Assembly (NCBI GenBank): GCA_022647725.1
Contig: JALCLG010000001.1
Coordinates: 1,652,001 to 1,716,000, forward strand
Source of the DNA: Bacilli bacterium
GTDB taxonomy: Bacteria > Bacillota_I > Bacilli_A > RFN20 > CAG-288
Direction: 5' to 3'
DNA length: 64,000 bases
Under the pieces are notes generated by a model. That model ran no database searches and was not told the origin of the DNA. It saw nothing but the letters and a program-made list of their open reading frames with translations. Below are positions 35,540 to 44,928 of the stretch, in pieces; the stretch's first letter is position 1, and each line of letters begins with the position of its first letter. Made by a program: the position numbers and the translations under genes.

Positions 35540-35598
35540 AAAAGGGCTGTCCCAGCCCAGGGTTACACCCTAGGTTTTCGGACAGCCCCTTTTTTTTG
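35540..35598. terminator. Hairpin at the IS right end, acting as bidirectional terminator
   Basis: AAAGGGCTGTCC (35541-35552) pairs with GGACAGCCCCTTTT (from 35580), with an inner AGGGT-TAC-ACCCT hairpin. Long T runs flank it on the plus strand and TTTTCTT on the minus strand. It probably ends the GH31 transcript from the opposite side as well. Confidence 0.75.
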
Positions 35599-35611
35599 TG
35601 AAAAGAATGAG

Positions 35612-38007
35612 TTAAAGCAGCTCCGTCAGCGCCTTGCGGGCTAGTTCGGATAAGCCGCTTTCCTGAATCAGGGTCCTCAGCGCTTTTCCGGACTTGGCCT
35701 TTTGGATGTCCTGATAGAGTCGGATCCGGTTCGCGTTGGGACCGTCAAGATAACGGAGTCTCTCGCCGAGATCGTGCTTCCGCTGAGTCATCCCGGAAGT
35801 CGGAGCAGTCAGAGTCAGGATGACCGGCGTCTGGAAATCCTTGGCCTTCAGAGTCAGGACAAGATGACCGGAAACGGCGGTGGCTTTAATCAGGGTTCCG
35901 CCCGTCAGGGAAAGCTTAGGAAGAGTGAAGACATTCAACAGGGAAATCTGGTAAATCCTCTCCGGCTGGAAGGAAACCGGAGAACCGGAGAAAGTCAGAC
36001 TCATCCGGCCTTGGGACGAGGCCGTCTCATTGATGAAATGGGTAATCAGTTCCTGACCTTTTTCGGCTTCGACCAGATCATAGCTTCCTTGGCCTAAGGT
36101 GGTGGTGAGGCTAAGCTCTTTCGGGAAGGCTAAGGAATTGCCTTCCCGGCTGCTGTCCTGAAGGAAGAAAGCCCCTTTCCTGAGAAAGAGAGGCATCTCA
36201 CCCCGCTGGCGGTAAACCGTCAGGATCTGCCGTCCCTGATAATGGTAACCATGGATGGGATCATAGAACTCCCCCTTGCGGAAGAAAGATTCTCTCGGAA
36301 GTGAACCCTTCCGCTTCTTCAGACGTCCTTAAGGGGGCGACCAAAAGATCCGGGCCGAAGAAATATTCCCGGTCAGCGAAGGCATAGGCTTGGCGATCGT
36401 TGGGATAGGCATAGTAGAGAGGGCGGAGCAACGGGATGCCGGACGTATGGATCTTCTGGTTTTCGCTGTCCAGGAAAGGAATCAGCTGATGCCGGAGACG
36501 GAGATATTTCTTGACCAGCTCCCCGTAGCCGCCTAAGAAAAGGTCCGGATCCTTGGAGAGCATCTCTTCGGAGGAACAATGCAGACGGAGAATGGGAGAG
36601 AAGACTGCAAACTGGACGAACTTCAGGTAGAGGTCCCCGTTCTTCTCGCCTTGCTGGTGCCCGCCGATGTCATGGCTCCAGTAAGGGAAGCCGATATTGG
36701 AAGCCATCGAGGTCGTCTTGATCAGATAGGCAAGCGTGGCAAACGTCTGGAAGGGTATCCCCGGAGAAACCGATAGGATAGCGCTGACCCCCTAAGCCGC
36801 AGTTGCGGGAAAGGATCAGCGGCTGGTCCGTCTGACTGGCCCGATCCCGATAAAGGGTGTGATTGAGAGCCCAGAGCATATTCAGTCCCGGCAAGGAAGA
36901 TTGACTTCCCTGCTGCCAGTCATACCACCAGAAATCAACACCATCCTTTTCATAAGGATGAAGAATGTTCGTTTCGTAGTCCTTAAGAAGTTTAGGGTCA
37001 AGGACGTTAAAAGGAATGCTCTTCTTTTCTTTCGGATCAATACCAAGATCCTGACAGCAGGCAAGGTATTGGTCCTCGAAGAAGCCGATGCCGTTGGCTG
37101 GGTGAAGGTTGAGGGTAATGGCTAAGCCTAAGCCATGCAGATCCTTGAAGAACTGCCGGTAATCCGGAAAGAGCGGCTTGTTGAAAGAGTACCCCCGTCC
37201 AGCCGATGATCCAATCCTTGGGATCACCGAAGCCCTGGCAGTAAGAGACCTGTTTTCCATCCTTGTCCCGGTAATAGAATTCCTTGACGCTTTTTCCCAC
37301 GTCCTTGAAGAAGTTCCGGCCGTTGGTGTTGGAGGGATGCCAGTTCATATCGATGGTGGCGACGGTGAAGGGAACATTCTCCTGGGCGAAGGTCGTCATC
37401 TGATAAAGATAGGATTCCTGGGTATAGTTATAGAAGCGGCTCCACCAGTTGCCGAAAGCATAGCGGGGCAGCCGGGGAGAATAACCGGACAACCGAAAGA
37501 AAGTCTTGACGGCTTCCTCATATAGGTTCGGGAAGAAAAAGACATAGCAATCCTTTCGATCCGGATTCCGGAACGTGACGTTGCCGTCCTTGTCCAGGCA
37601 ATAGGAGGCCGAATCATCCAGGATGCTCACCCCCCGTACGAGAGCAGACACCCAGGCCTGGACGGCTTTCCGCATTCCCGTAACGGAGAACGGCCCCCAT
37701 CCATGCCATCGAGGTTCGAATAGGTGCCGCCGAGATTGCTCTTGTTGTTCAGGTAAAGCTTCCGTTTCTTTTCCAGAAAATAGGAGGTTTTCAGTGCTCC
37801 TGTGAAATGAAGCTCAGCCCCAGCGGTTTTGAGAACCAGCTCCTTGGATTTTTCAAAGGCACGGAAAGGGACATCCGGAAAATCCCGTGAAGCGACCAGC
37901 TGGGTCAGCTCCTCATGAAATTTGCCGGCAGGCGATTCTTCGATTCTAAAAAGACGGCTGGTCAGCACCGTAATCCTGAAATCATGGTAACGGACGAAGC
38001 GTTCCAT
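35612..38007 (-). pseudogene. GH31 glycoside hydrolase, interrupted by five single-base insertions
   Basis: Five reading-frame pieces join into one GH31 protein of about 800 residues. Landmarks in order: NLGGTYSNLDG, SILDDSASYCL, YAFGNWWSRFYNYTQESYL, TVATIDMNWH, ITLNLHPANGI, VDFWWYDWQQG (the Asp as nucleophile), GGQRYPIGFSGD (acid/base Asp), SHDIGGHQQGE and MPLFLRKGAFFL. Frame breaks fall in runs of C or G on the plus strand at 37694-37698, 37630-37635, 37192-37196, 36753-36755 and 36271-36275. Removing one base at each restores a family-like sequence. GH31 enzymes are mostly alpha-glucosidases or alpha-xylosidases; specificity is not resolved. No signal peptide, so cytoplasmic. Last gene of the glycan locus. 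Confidence 0.85.
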
Positions 38008-38019
38008 CCGGGGCTCCTT

Positions 38020-39582
38020 TCAGGCCTGTGTTTTCGTCAGAGTGAAAAGAACAACGGCCTGCTTATCTATTATATACGGAAGCGTCACGATATTGTCCTG
38101 TTGGGAATAGTCCTTGAAAGGACGGGTAAACAGGCGGTCGTGCGATTTCAGTTCAGCAATCTCTGACATGGACAGATACGGCTTGGAATGGTAGACCTCC
38201 TGATACACCGTCAAGGCATTGGAATGGGTGTGGTCGATGATGCTCTGAGTGACGGCCTTGAGGTTCGAATCGAAGCCGGAAATCCGGATAGTTCCGGCAA
38301 TGCTGTCAATCGGATGCTGCAGAGAATTATGGTTAATCAGCAGGACATAATCTTTTTCAGGTGAGGTGATGTAATAGGCATCCAAGGTTCCGGTTCCTGC
38401 CTTGGCTTTCTGAATCCTTCCCTGCAAGGAATGCAAAAGACTGAAGGCATGGAAGCATGCCTTGGGAATGCCATGGAAAGTAATCAGACCGAAGCCACCG
38501 CAGAATTCTTTCGAAGGCTGCGGTCCTTCTTCGAAAACATCGGACCCGCACCAGAAGGAGTAGCCATCGACAATATCCCGGCAGTCCATGACCGTCTTGA
38601 CATTGAAACTGGCTCCGAACTCGCCGTCGGAATGAAGTCCGGCCAGCGACTGCCATTCGGTATAGATCAAAGGCAGATTGCCGGCTTCTTTCCGAGCCTT
38701 GGTCTCCATCGTAAGACAGGTGCCTCGGTCGACATAGCGCCAGACATTGTCCCGAAAGGCCCAGAAGGCCTTCATTGCCTGCTTTTTGTTCTTGGCAGTC
38801 TCCATATCATGGTCAAGCTTCTTGATTTCGGCCGTGGCTTGGGGATTGTCGCCGAAGATGACATCGGTGGGATAGTGATGCGTGGAAAGGAAATCCAGCG
38901 GAACAGCATGCTTTTGACAATAGTCCCGGAATTCCGGAAGCCAGCGGTTGTTGGAGGTGGCTGGACCGCCAACGATCAGCTTTGAATCGACTTTTTTCAA
39001 GGCCAAGGCCGTGACGCGATAGAGCTCGAAATACTGCTCCTGACTCCCGGCAAAGAAGCCAGTCTTGAAGTTCAGGATATCTCCGCCGAGATTCGGTTCG
39101 TTCCAGACCTCGAAATGCCAGGAACGGACTTCTTTCTTTCCGTAGCGTTCTTCCAGGTGAGCGGCGAAAGCCCGGATGAAGGCACTCCCACTCGGCCATG
39201 TCTCTGGGAAGGGAGACAATGCCCTTGTAATGGAAAACCGTCTTCGTCGGATCGCTCGCTAAGGCTTCCGGCATAAAAAGAAAGCTCCACGAAAGGGTTT
39301 GAGTCCGACCCGCATCATCCAATCATAAATAGAATCGATGTTGAAGAAAGAATATTCGATTTTATGCTCATCGTTATAGAAAACAACCTGCATATCATCA
39401 TCGAAAAGACCATGACAGCGGATGCTTTGGATTCCACAGGACTTGTGAATTTTTTCAAAGTGGGAACGGACATCGTCCCGTAAGAGCGTATAGGCATGGC
39501 AGGAGCCGATGGCCAGTTCCCAGGGTTTTCTGAACACTTCATTCTTAGCCTTGGCATTGAATCCGAGATTTTGTTTTTCCAT
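38020..39582 (-). pseudogene. GH39 glycoside hydrolase, interrupted by three single-base insertions
   Basis: The pieces join into a protein of about 520 residues. GH39 features: WELAIGSCHAYTLLRDD and IRCHGLFDDDM at the N-terminus, the acid/base Glu in FEVWNEPNLG, STHHYPTDV, and the nucleophile Glu in LIYTEWQSL. Family members are mainly beta-xylosidases and related retaining enzymes. Extra bases at AAA 39292-39294, AAAAA 39275-39279 and CCC 39187-39189 (plus strand) break the frame; dropping one base at each gives a continuous family-like sequence. No signal peptide is seen, so a cytoplasmic role on imported oligosaccharides is likely. It follows a hairpin that separates it from the upstream operon. 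Confidence 0.85.
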
Positions 39583-39602
39583 ACGATGACCTTTTTTGAT
39601 AA

Positions 39603-39640
39603 AAGGGAGAGGGCGCCAACGCGGATGGCGCCCTTTCCCA
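39603..39640 (-). terminator. Intercistronic hairpin / partial terminator
   Basis: On the minus strand GGGAAAGGGCGCCA pairs with TGGCGCCCTCTCCC (one wobble pair), followed by TTTTATC. It lies between the surface lipoprotein and GH39 genes and may reduce transcription into GH39-GH31 or stabilise the upstream mRNA. Confidence 0.65.
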
Positions 39641-39661
39641 CAACTCAGCTCTTACTTGTGA

Positions 39662-42592
39662 TTACTTGGAGAAGACCACAGAATCGATGGTGAAGGTAGC
39701 AGCCGCGGCAGTGGTATTGGTGGCACCCTCATCGGCAGTATCGAGGTAGAAGAAGAGAATCGGCAGCGTCTGAGTGAAATCCTTGGCAGTGTAAGCCGAA
39801 TCGGTGAGATCGATGGTCAAGGTCTGTTCTTCCGTACCCGTGAAGGCAAGACGATTATCCTTGGCATCAAACGGCTTGACCAGCAAGGTCTTGCCAGCCA
39901 CAGCTTTCGCCTTGACGGTGAGAGTGGTCATGGAAGCCAAACCCGCACCATTGACCTGAGTCTTGAAGAACTGATAACCCGAAGTCGTGGCACTGACGCC
40001 AACGGTTCCATCGGTGTTGTAGGTGAAGGCATAGGTGTTCTTATCGTTTTCGGTATAGCCCTTGGTGACTGCGAAGGAATTGCCTGACTCATAGTAGTTG
40101 ACGTTCGGATCCTTATAGGCTTCGAAGGCAAAGTGAGCGGCAACGTTGAAGGCACCGGAGACATTGGCAGTGCCATCTTCAGCCATGATGGAGACACGTC
40201 CGGCATTCTTGGAAACAGCGATATCGTAGGAAGCCGTGCCATCGGCAGCAACGGTCACTCTATGATCGCCATCGCCGCCTTCAATCTTGACGAGGAACTC
40301 CTTGCCGGCTGTCGCACCGGTGACGTTGACGATGAGACGGTTGTACTTGTAGTAGTCCAGACCGGAGAACTTGGCCTGCAAAGCATCCCATTCCGTCTTC
40401 GTCGTCGTATACGTGCAGGCCACGACGTTATTGGTATCGGCTTCGCCAGCGGTATAAGCACCCGTCGTCGCCGAGACCCACTTCGTCAGGTTCAGCACAC
40501 CATCGGTTCCCGGAACGTTGATGGTCGCATCGTCACTGGCAGCGACATTGGAAAGCGTGCAGGACTTGATCTCGAAGGTTCCGGTCTTGGCGGTATCCTT
40601 CGTGCCCGGAATCGCGATGATGCCAATGAAGGTGGCATCGAAGTTCATCGGAATGGTGAACGTATCATCGGCACCGGTCAAGGTGACTGTCGTCTCATTA
40701 TGGGTTCCGCCATCGGTCTTCAGCATCAAGGTATCATCCTTGGTGCCCTTGATGACGAAGGTAATGGTGTTCAGCGTCGCCGGGATGTTAGCGACCTTGG
40801 CAAGCAAGGTGCCCCATTCCGAGTTCTTGACGTAAGCGACAGAGAAATCGCCTGCCGTCGCACCCCGGGTCACGGTGTAGCAGCTATCGCCGCTATCGAC
40901 CCAGCTGTTGGTGATGTCCATGGTCGTGCCACCGGAATAGACGTTGTTGCCGGAGGTAGCAAAGGTGATGGAATTGATGATCAGCTTGCCCGAAGCAGCA
41001 ACCGTATCGGTAGCAGCCGGATCATGGAGACACATATTGATGTTGACATCCTGAGAATCCGAAGTCGGCATAAAGGAATCAATGCCGCTGATATCAAACT
41101 CCACAGTCTGAGTATCGCCCGTGAGCGTGATGTCATATTCCTTTTTATCGCCGATAGGCTTGAAGACAAACATCGTGCCAGCGACACCCTTCAGGGAAAC
41201 CTTGACGGTGCGAAGATTCTTGAGGTTGGCGCCACGATAAGTCGCATGGAAGAACTTCCAAGGGCCGACCGTGTAAGGAATCTCAACAGAACCATCCTCT
41301 TTGTAAGTGAAGGTATAGGTTCCGCTATCTAAAGCCTGATATCCCTTGGTGATGGCAAAGGTATTGGACGTGCCGTCATAGATGTTGATGTTGGAAAGAT
41401 CCTCCGTTAAGGCTTCCTTGGAGAAGACGACCGACTTTAAGGTGATCGAGCCAGCCATCGTGGTGCTTCCGCCATCCGGATGAATCATCACCATATGGTT
41501 GATGGACCAATCAAAGTCAACTGCCGTGCCATCCTTCAGATTCTTGATGTCGAGTTCGACGGTCTGCTCCGCACCGGTGAAGGTGACGGCATTCTTGATC
41601 TCGGCCTTCTTGTTGGCACCCGACGTATCGACGCCTTCCAAAGCGAAGATGGCCGTATGGTCCTTCGTGCCGGTCACAGTGAAGACGATCTTCTTGAAGG
41701 CACTTAAGCCCTCGCCGCGGACCAACGCCTGAGCCCAAGCCCAGCTGTCATCCACGCCAGCGGCAGCCGTCGACTTATCCCAGCTGATGGTCCAGGCACC
41801 GTTCTCGCCCGCCACCGGGTGAATGACGCGGGTACCGGAATCACGCCAATCCTTGGTCACGGCAAACGTATCGCCGGACTCATAGGTATTGACTTCCTGC
41901 AACGTCGTATAGCCGCCTTTATCGATGTTGTAAGCATCCTGGACGGCTGTCTTCCGCAAGGAGATATCGGTGAAAGTGAAGGTGCCGCTGCCGGCACCGG
42001 TCGAACTGTCGTTGGTCCGGTTCGGGAAGAAGAGGATGGACTGGACGTTAGCCCAATCGACGGCGGAGAGATCCAGCTCGAACGTATTGGCCGTCGACGG
42101 GAAGTCAAAGACCTTCTCGATGTTCGGACCGGTGGAATGCTGAATCTTCAGCATGACATGGTTGGTGCCTTTGGTGGTCTCCAGCTTGCCTTCGAAATGA
42201 AGGGTCTTGTAGACACCGAAATTGGCAACGTTGTCATCAAAAGCAAAGCTGCGGGCAACATAGATCCAGTTGTTGGAATCGCCGACCGGAATATCGGTAT
42301 AGGCTAAGGTCGTCAGCGTATCGCTGCAGCTGTTGGTGAAATAGCTCTCCTGCATATTGCCGGCCCAGTTCTTCATTAAGGAATACTTTTCCGGAAGCGG
42401 AGCTACGGACGTCGAAGCAGAGGCGGAAGCAGAAGCCGAAGCCGACGGACTGGCCGAAGCCGACGGAGTCACGGAAGCAGAAGCGGAAGTCGACGAAGCA
42501 ACCGACGTTGACTGACCATGATTGCAGGAAACCAGTCCAGCTAATAAGAGAGGAAGGGCGGCAAGAACGAACGCATTTCTAAACTTTTTCAT
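39662..42592 (-). CDS. Large multi-module surface lipoprotein, probably glycan-binding
   Basis: A 976-residue lipoprotein. The signal peptide ends in LLAGLVSC with lipid-anchored Cys23, followed by a Ser/Ala low-complexity linker of about 45 residues. About six related modules of ~150 residues follow, with recurring patterns such as YESGDTFAVTK, GTYTFTY and TFTIDSVVFSK. The modules have a beta-sandwich look (alternating hydrophobic strands, aromatic residues) like carbohydrate-binding domains, and no catalytic motif is seen. The second ATG (42592) is chosen because GGAGGT precedes it; the first ATG overlaps that site. A role in glycan capture at the cell surface is inferred from the neighbours. 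Confidence 0.8.
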   Translation of the reverse strand: MKKFRNAFVLAALPLLLAGLVSCNHGQSTSVASSTSASASVTPSASASPSASASASASASTSVAPLPEKYSLMKNWAGNMQESYFTNSCSDTLTTLAYTDIPVGDSNNWIYVARSFAFDDNVANFGVYKTLHFEGKLETTKGTNHVMLKIQHSTGPNIEKVFDFPSTANTFELDLSAVDWANVQSILFFPNRTNDSSTGAGSGTFTFTDISLRKTAVQDAYNIDKGGYTTLQEVNTYESGDTFAVTKDWRDSGTRVIHPVAGENGAWTISWDKSTAAAGVDDSWAWAQALVRGEGLSAFKKIVFTVTGTKDHTAIFALEGVDTSGANKKAEIKNAVTFTGAEQTVELDIKNLKDGTAVDFDWSINHMVMIHPDGGSTTMAGSITLKSVVFSKEALTEDLSNINIYDGTSNTFAITKGYQALDSGTYTFTYKEDGSVEIPYTVGPWKFFHATYRGANLKNLRTVKVSLKGVAGTMFVFKPIGDKKEYDITLTGDTQTVEFDISGIDSFMPTSDSQDVNINMCLHDPAATDTVAASGKLIINSITFATSGNNVYSGGTTMDITNSWVDSGDSCYTVTRGATAGDFSVAYVKNSEWGTLLAKVANIPATLNTITFVIKGTKDDTLMLKTDGGTHNETTVTLTGADDTFTIPMNFDATFIGIIAIPGTKDTAKTGTFEIKSCTLSNVAASDDATINVPGTDGVLNLTKWVSATTGAYTAGEADTNNVVACTYTTTKTEWDALQAKFSGLDYYKYNRLIVNVTGATAGKEFLVKIEGGDGDHRVTVAADGTASYDIAVSKNAGRVSIMAEDGTANVSGAFNVAAHFAFEAYKDPNVNYYESGNSFAVTKGYTENDKNTYAFTYNTDGTVGVSATTSGYQFFKTQVNGAGLASMTTLTVKAKAVAGKTLLVKPFDAKDNRLAFTGTEEQTLTIDLTDSAYTAKDFTQTLPILFFYLDTADEGATNTTAAAATFTIDSVVFSK

Positions 42593-42621
42593 ATGTGTAT
42601 TTACCTCCATAAATACCTTTG

Positions 42622-43740
42622 TTAACGTCTCAGAACGGATAGTCCCGTATCATAATCGAAGAGCTGAATGTTTTTGGTTTCAACCCCGAGCCGGATGGAT
42701 TGATCCTCTTGAAGATCGGAGCGCGGTTTTCCGCGGAAAACGAAGTCTCCGTCTTTGCCGGCAACCTGACAGTAGACCAAGGTCTCATTTCCCAGATTTT
42801 CCAGGACACGGATCTTAGCCTCGATTGCCTCCGTCTCGGCCTCCCCTTCCAGGATCGAAACATCTTCAGCCCTAACACCCAACACGAATTGCCGGTTGTT
42901 GACGTCTTTCACCGTCAAGCGGCTGACCAACTCCGGCGCTAACCGTAACCGACTCTTTCCAAATTTGGCATAAGTGCCTCCTGTTCCTTGATCCAGCAGA
43001 GTGACATCAATGAAGTTCATCTGCGGGGTTCCGATGAACCCGGCAACGAACTTATTGACAGGGTAGTAATAAAGATTATCCGGCGTGTCAACCTGTTGAA
43101 TTTCTCCTTGATTCATCACGGCAATTCTCGTCCCCATCGTCATGGCCTCGACCTGATCGTGAGTGACATAGACGAAAGTGGCCTGAAGCTCGTTATGGAG
43201 CTTGATGATTTCGGTGCGCATCTGTGCCCGCATTTTGGCATCGAGGTTACTCAGCGGCTCATCAAGCAGGAAGACTTTCGGATCCCGGACGATGGCCCGG
43301 CCTAAGGCGACTCGCTGACGTTGACCGCCGGAGAGCGCATTGGGCTTCCGATCCAGGTAGTCTTCGATGCCTAAGATCTTGGCTGCTGCCCGGACCTTCT
43401 GCTCAATCTCCTTCTTCGGGACTTTCCGTAAGCGGAGTCCGAAGGACATGTTCTCGTAGATGGTCATGTAGGGGTAAAGGGCGTAGTTCTGGAAAACCAT
43501 GGCGATATCCCGGTCTTTCGGTTCCACCTTATTGACTTTCCGTTCCCCGATGTAGAGATCGCCGGCGGTGATATCTTCCAATCCGGCAATCATCCGCAGC
43601 GTGGTGGATTTGCCACAGCCGGAAGGACCGACGAAGACCATGAATTCCTTGTCGTGAATCTCCAGGGTGAGATCCTTGACGGCCGGTTCCTGACTTCCCG
43701 GATAGACCTTATAGATGTGCTTCAGTGAAATGCTTGCCAT
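42622..43740 (-). CDS. msmK: Sugar ABC transporter ATPase (MsmK/UgpC type)
   Basis: A 372-residue ATPase with Walker A (GPSGCGKSTT), Q-loop (MVFQNYALYP), signature LSGGQRQRVALGRA, Walker B (VFLLDEPLSNLD), switch His (YVTHDQ) and a C-terminal TOBE/OB regulatory domain. This subfamily energises several sugar importers in Firmicutes. It is the only ATPase gene in a locus that has two permease pairs, so it probably serves both. Six bases separate it from the upstream gene. Confidence 0.95.
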   Translation of the reverse strand: MASISLKHIYKVYPGSQEPAVKDLTLEIHDKEFMVFVGPSGCGKSTTLRMIAGLEDITAGDLYIGERKVNKVEPKDRDIAMVFQNYALYPYMTIYENMSFGLRLRKVPKKEIEQKVRAAAKILGIEDYLDRKPNALSGGQRQRVALGRAIVRDPKVFLLDEPLSNLDAKMRAQMRTEIIKLHNELQATFVYVTHDQVEAMTMGTRIAVMNQGEIQQVDTPDNLYYYPVNKFVAGFIGTPQMNFIDVTLLDQGTGGTYAKFGKSRLRLAPELVSRLTVKDVNNRQFVLGVRAEDVSILEGEAETEAIEAKIRVLENLGNETLVYCQVAGKDGDFVFRGKPRSDLQEDQSIRLGVETKNIQLFDYDTGLSVLRR

Positions 43741-43745
43741 AGCCC

Positions 43746-44927
43746 TTACCTCGCTTTCTCAATTCCTAAGGCGTCAAGGCCTTTTTGGATGATCGGATTT
43801 GCATTCGTCAAGGCCCAGACCGTTTCGTCTCTGTCGTTCGCCAGACTGGCTAGGGTGATGCCCTTGTCAATGCTGACATACCGGGTAGCAAACCAAGACT
43901 GCTCCAGATTGAAGGCGTCATAGAAGCCATAAGGTCCCCAGAGAAGGGGAAGACTGCCGTAATATTCCAGGGCGGGGCGGACACGTTCGGGCAGAATCGG
44001 CAGGGATCCTAAGGCTCCGCAGGGAGCCACGGTTCCGTCGTTCTTGATCTCCTTCTCGCCCATCAGTCCGGCCCCATAGCCTCCCTGATAGCCGCTCTTG
44101 CAAAGACACGCTGTCAGCCCGAAGGCTTTCTCCCCATAGGTCGGATGCTCCTTGTGATGGAGGATGCAGTAGCGGCAGTCGGCTTCGGTAGCAAGCCTTG
44201 AATTCTCATGCCAATCCGTTCCGAAGCGATCTTTCCGTCCGCGGAAGTCAATGAACTCCTGACTGAACTGATAGGTGAAGAGTGAGCCTTCCCAGGAATA
44301 GATGTAGGTCAGGCCCTCATAGGTCCCTTTGTCGCGATAGAAGGTTTCATAGGCTTCCTTGCCGACGCGATGAGCCGGATCAGGGCTGCCTGCGGCCAGC
44401 ACATACATCATCAGCTGTTCGGCGTAATGATCCCAGAGACCGAAGATTTTCCCATTGCGGTCGATAGCCATTTGGAAGAAGGGGGGATGGGCGGTGAGGA
44501 AGTAAGGCCAGTTGGCCTGAGAAACAAGGCGGTTGACGCGGTCTTCGACCTCGCCATGGAAGAAGCTTCCGCAGGTCAGCAGATTGACAAAAAGGATGGC
44601 GGTATCGATGGTGCTGACTTCGCTTTCCGGCTTCTTTTTACCGCTCATGACATCATAGAAATGGTAGTAGAAGCCCTGAACCCGCTCGAGGTGTTCGAGC
44701 GTGGACAAGCCTTCCAAAGCCATTGCCTGAGCCTGCCTTTGGGAAAGCAGCCCTTCTTTGGCAGCCAGAACCAGACTGAGGAAGAAATAGCCGTTGCCGG
44801 CGATGGAGCTCTTGGTGTCGTTGGAAGGGAAGATATCTTTGACCATGCCGAAAGTCCGCTCGCTATGACGCGAGTTCTCAAGGAAGAAGCGGATGCAGCC
44901 TTCGAGTTCTTTCTCAGCGTAATTCAT
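43746..44927 (-). CDS. GH144/PF10091-like glycoside hydrolase, cytoplasmic
   Basis: A 393-residue (alpha/alpha)6-type enzyme of the glycoamylase-domain family (PF10091), which includes GH144 endo-beta-1,2-glucanases and domains of cyclic beta-1,2-glucan synthases. Visible landmarks: GFYYHFYD, SEVSTIDTAILF, WDHYAEQLMMYVLAAGSP, SLFTYQFSQEFIDFRG, KAFGLTACLCKSGYQGGYG and DGTVAPCGALGSLPILPE. There is no signal peptide, so it should act on imported oligosaccharides. It is a paralogue of the lipoprotein encoded immediately upstream. Family membership is inferred from motif order; exact activity is unproven. Confidence 0.75.
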   Translation of the reverse strand: MNYAEKELEGCIRFFLENSRHSERTFGMVKDIFPSNDTKSSIAGNGYFFLSLVLAAKEGLLSQRQAQAMALEGLSTLEHLERVQGFYYHFYDVMSGKKKPESEVSTIDTAILFVNLLTCGSFFHGEVEDRVNRLVSQANWPYFLTAHPPFFQMAIDRNGKIFGLWDHYAEQLMMYVLAAGSPDPAHRVGKEAYETFYRDKGTYEGLTYIYSWEGSLFTYQFSQEFIDFRGRKDRFGTDWHENSRLATEADCRYCILHHKEHPTYGEKAFGLTACLCKSGYQGGYGAGLMGEKEIKNDGTVAPCGALGSLPILPERVRPALEYYGSLPLLWGPYGFYDAFNLEQSWFATRYVSIDKGITLASLANDRDETVWALTNANPIIQKGLDALGIEKAR

Positions 44928-44928
44928 G

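Larger units (their letters stand above)
34164..35600 (+). mobile_element. Remnant of an IS1182-type insertion sequence
   Basis: The segment is visibly much richer in G+C than both flanks and encodes a transposase that lacks its N-terminal domain and is frameshifted. Its right end carries GGGGCTGTCC/GGACAGCCC terminal sequences of the kind seen at IS1182-like ends. No matching left end is visible because the 5' part is missing at the HPt junction near 34163. Confidence 0.75.

Noticed and set aside
35612..39582. Programmed frameshifting in the GH31 and GH39 genes
   Set aside because: Eight sites without slippery heptamers or stimulatory structures cannot be programmed; homopolymer indels explain them better.
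40133..41332. Antisense open frame of about 400 codons opposite the surface lipoprotein
   Set aside because: No ribosome binding site, biased Asp/Ile/Gly/Arg composition and full overlap with a well-supported gene.
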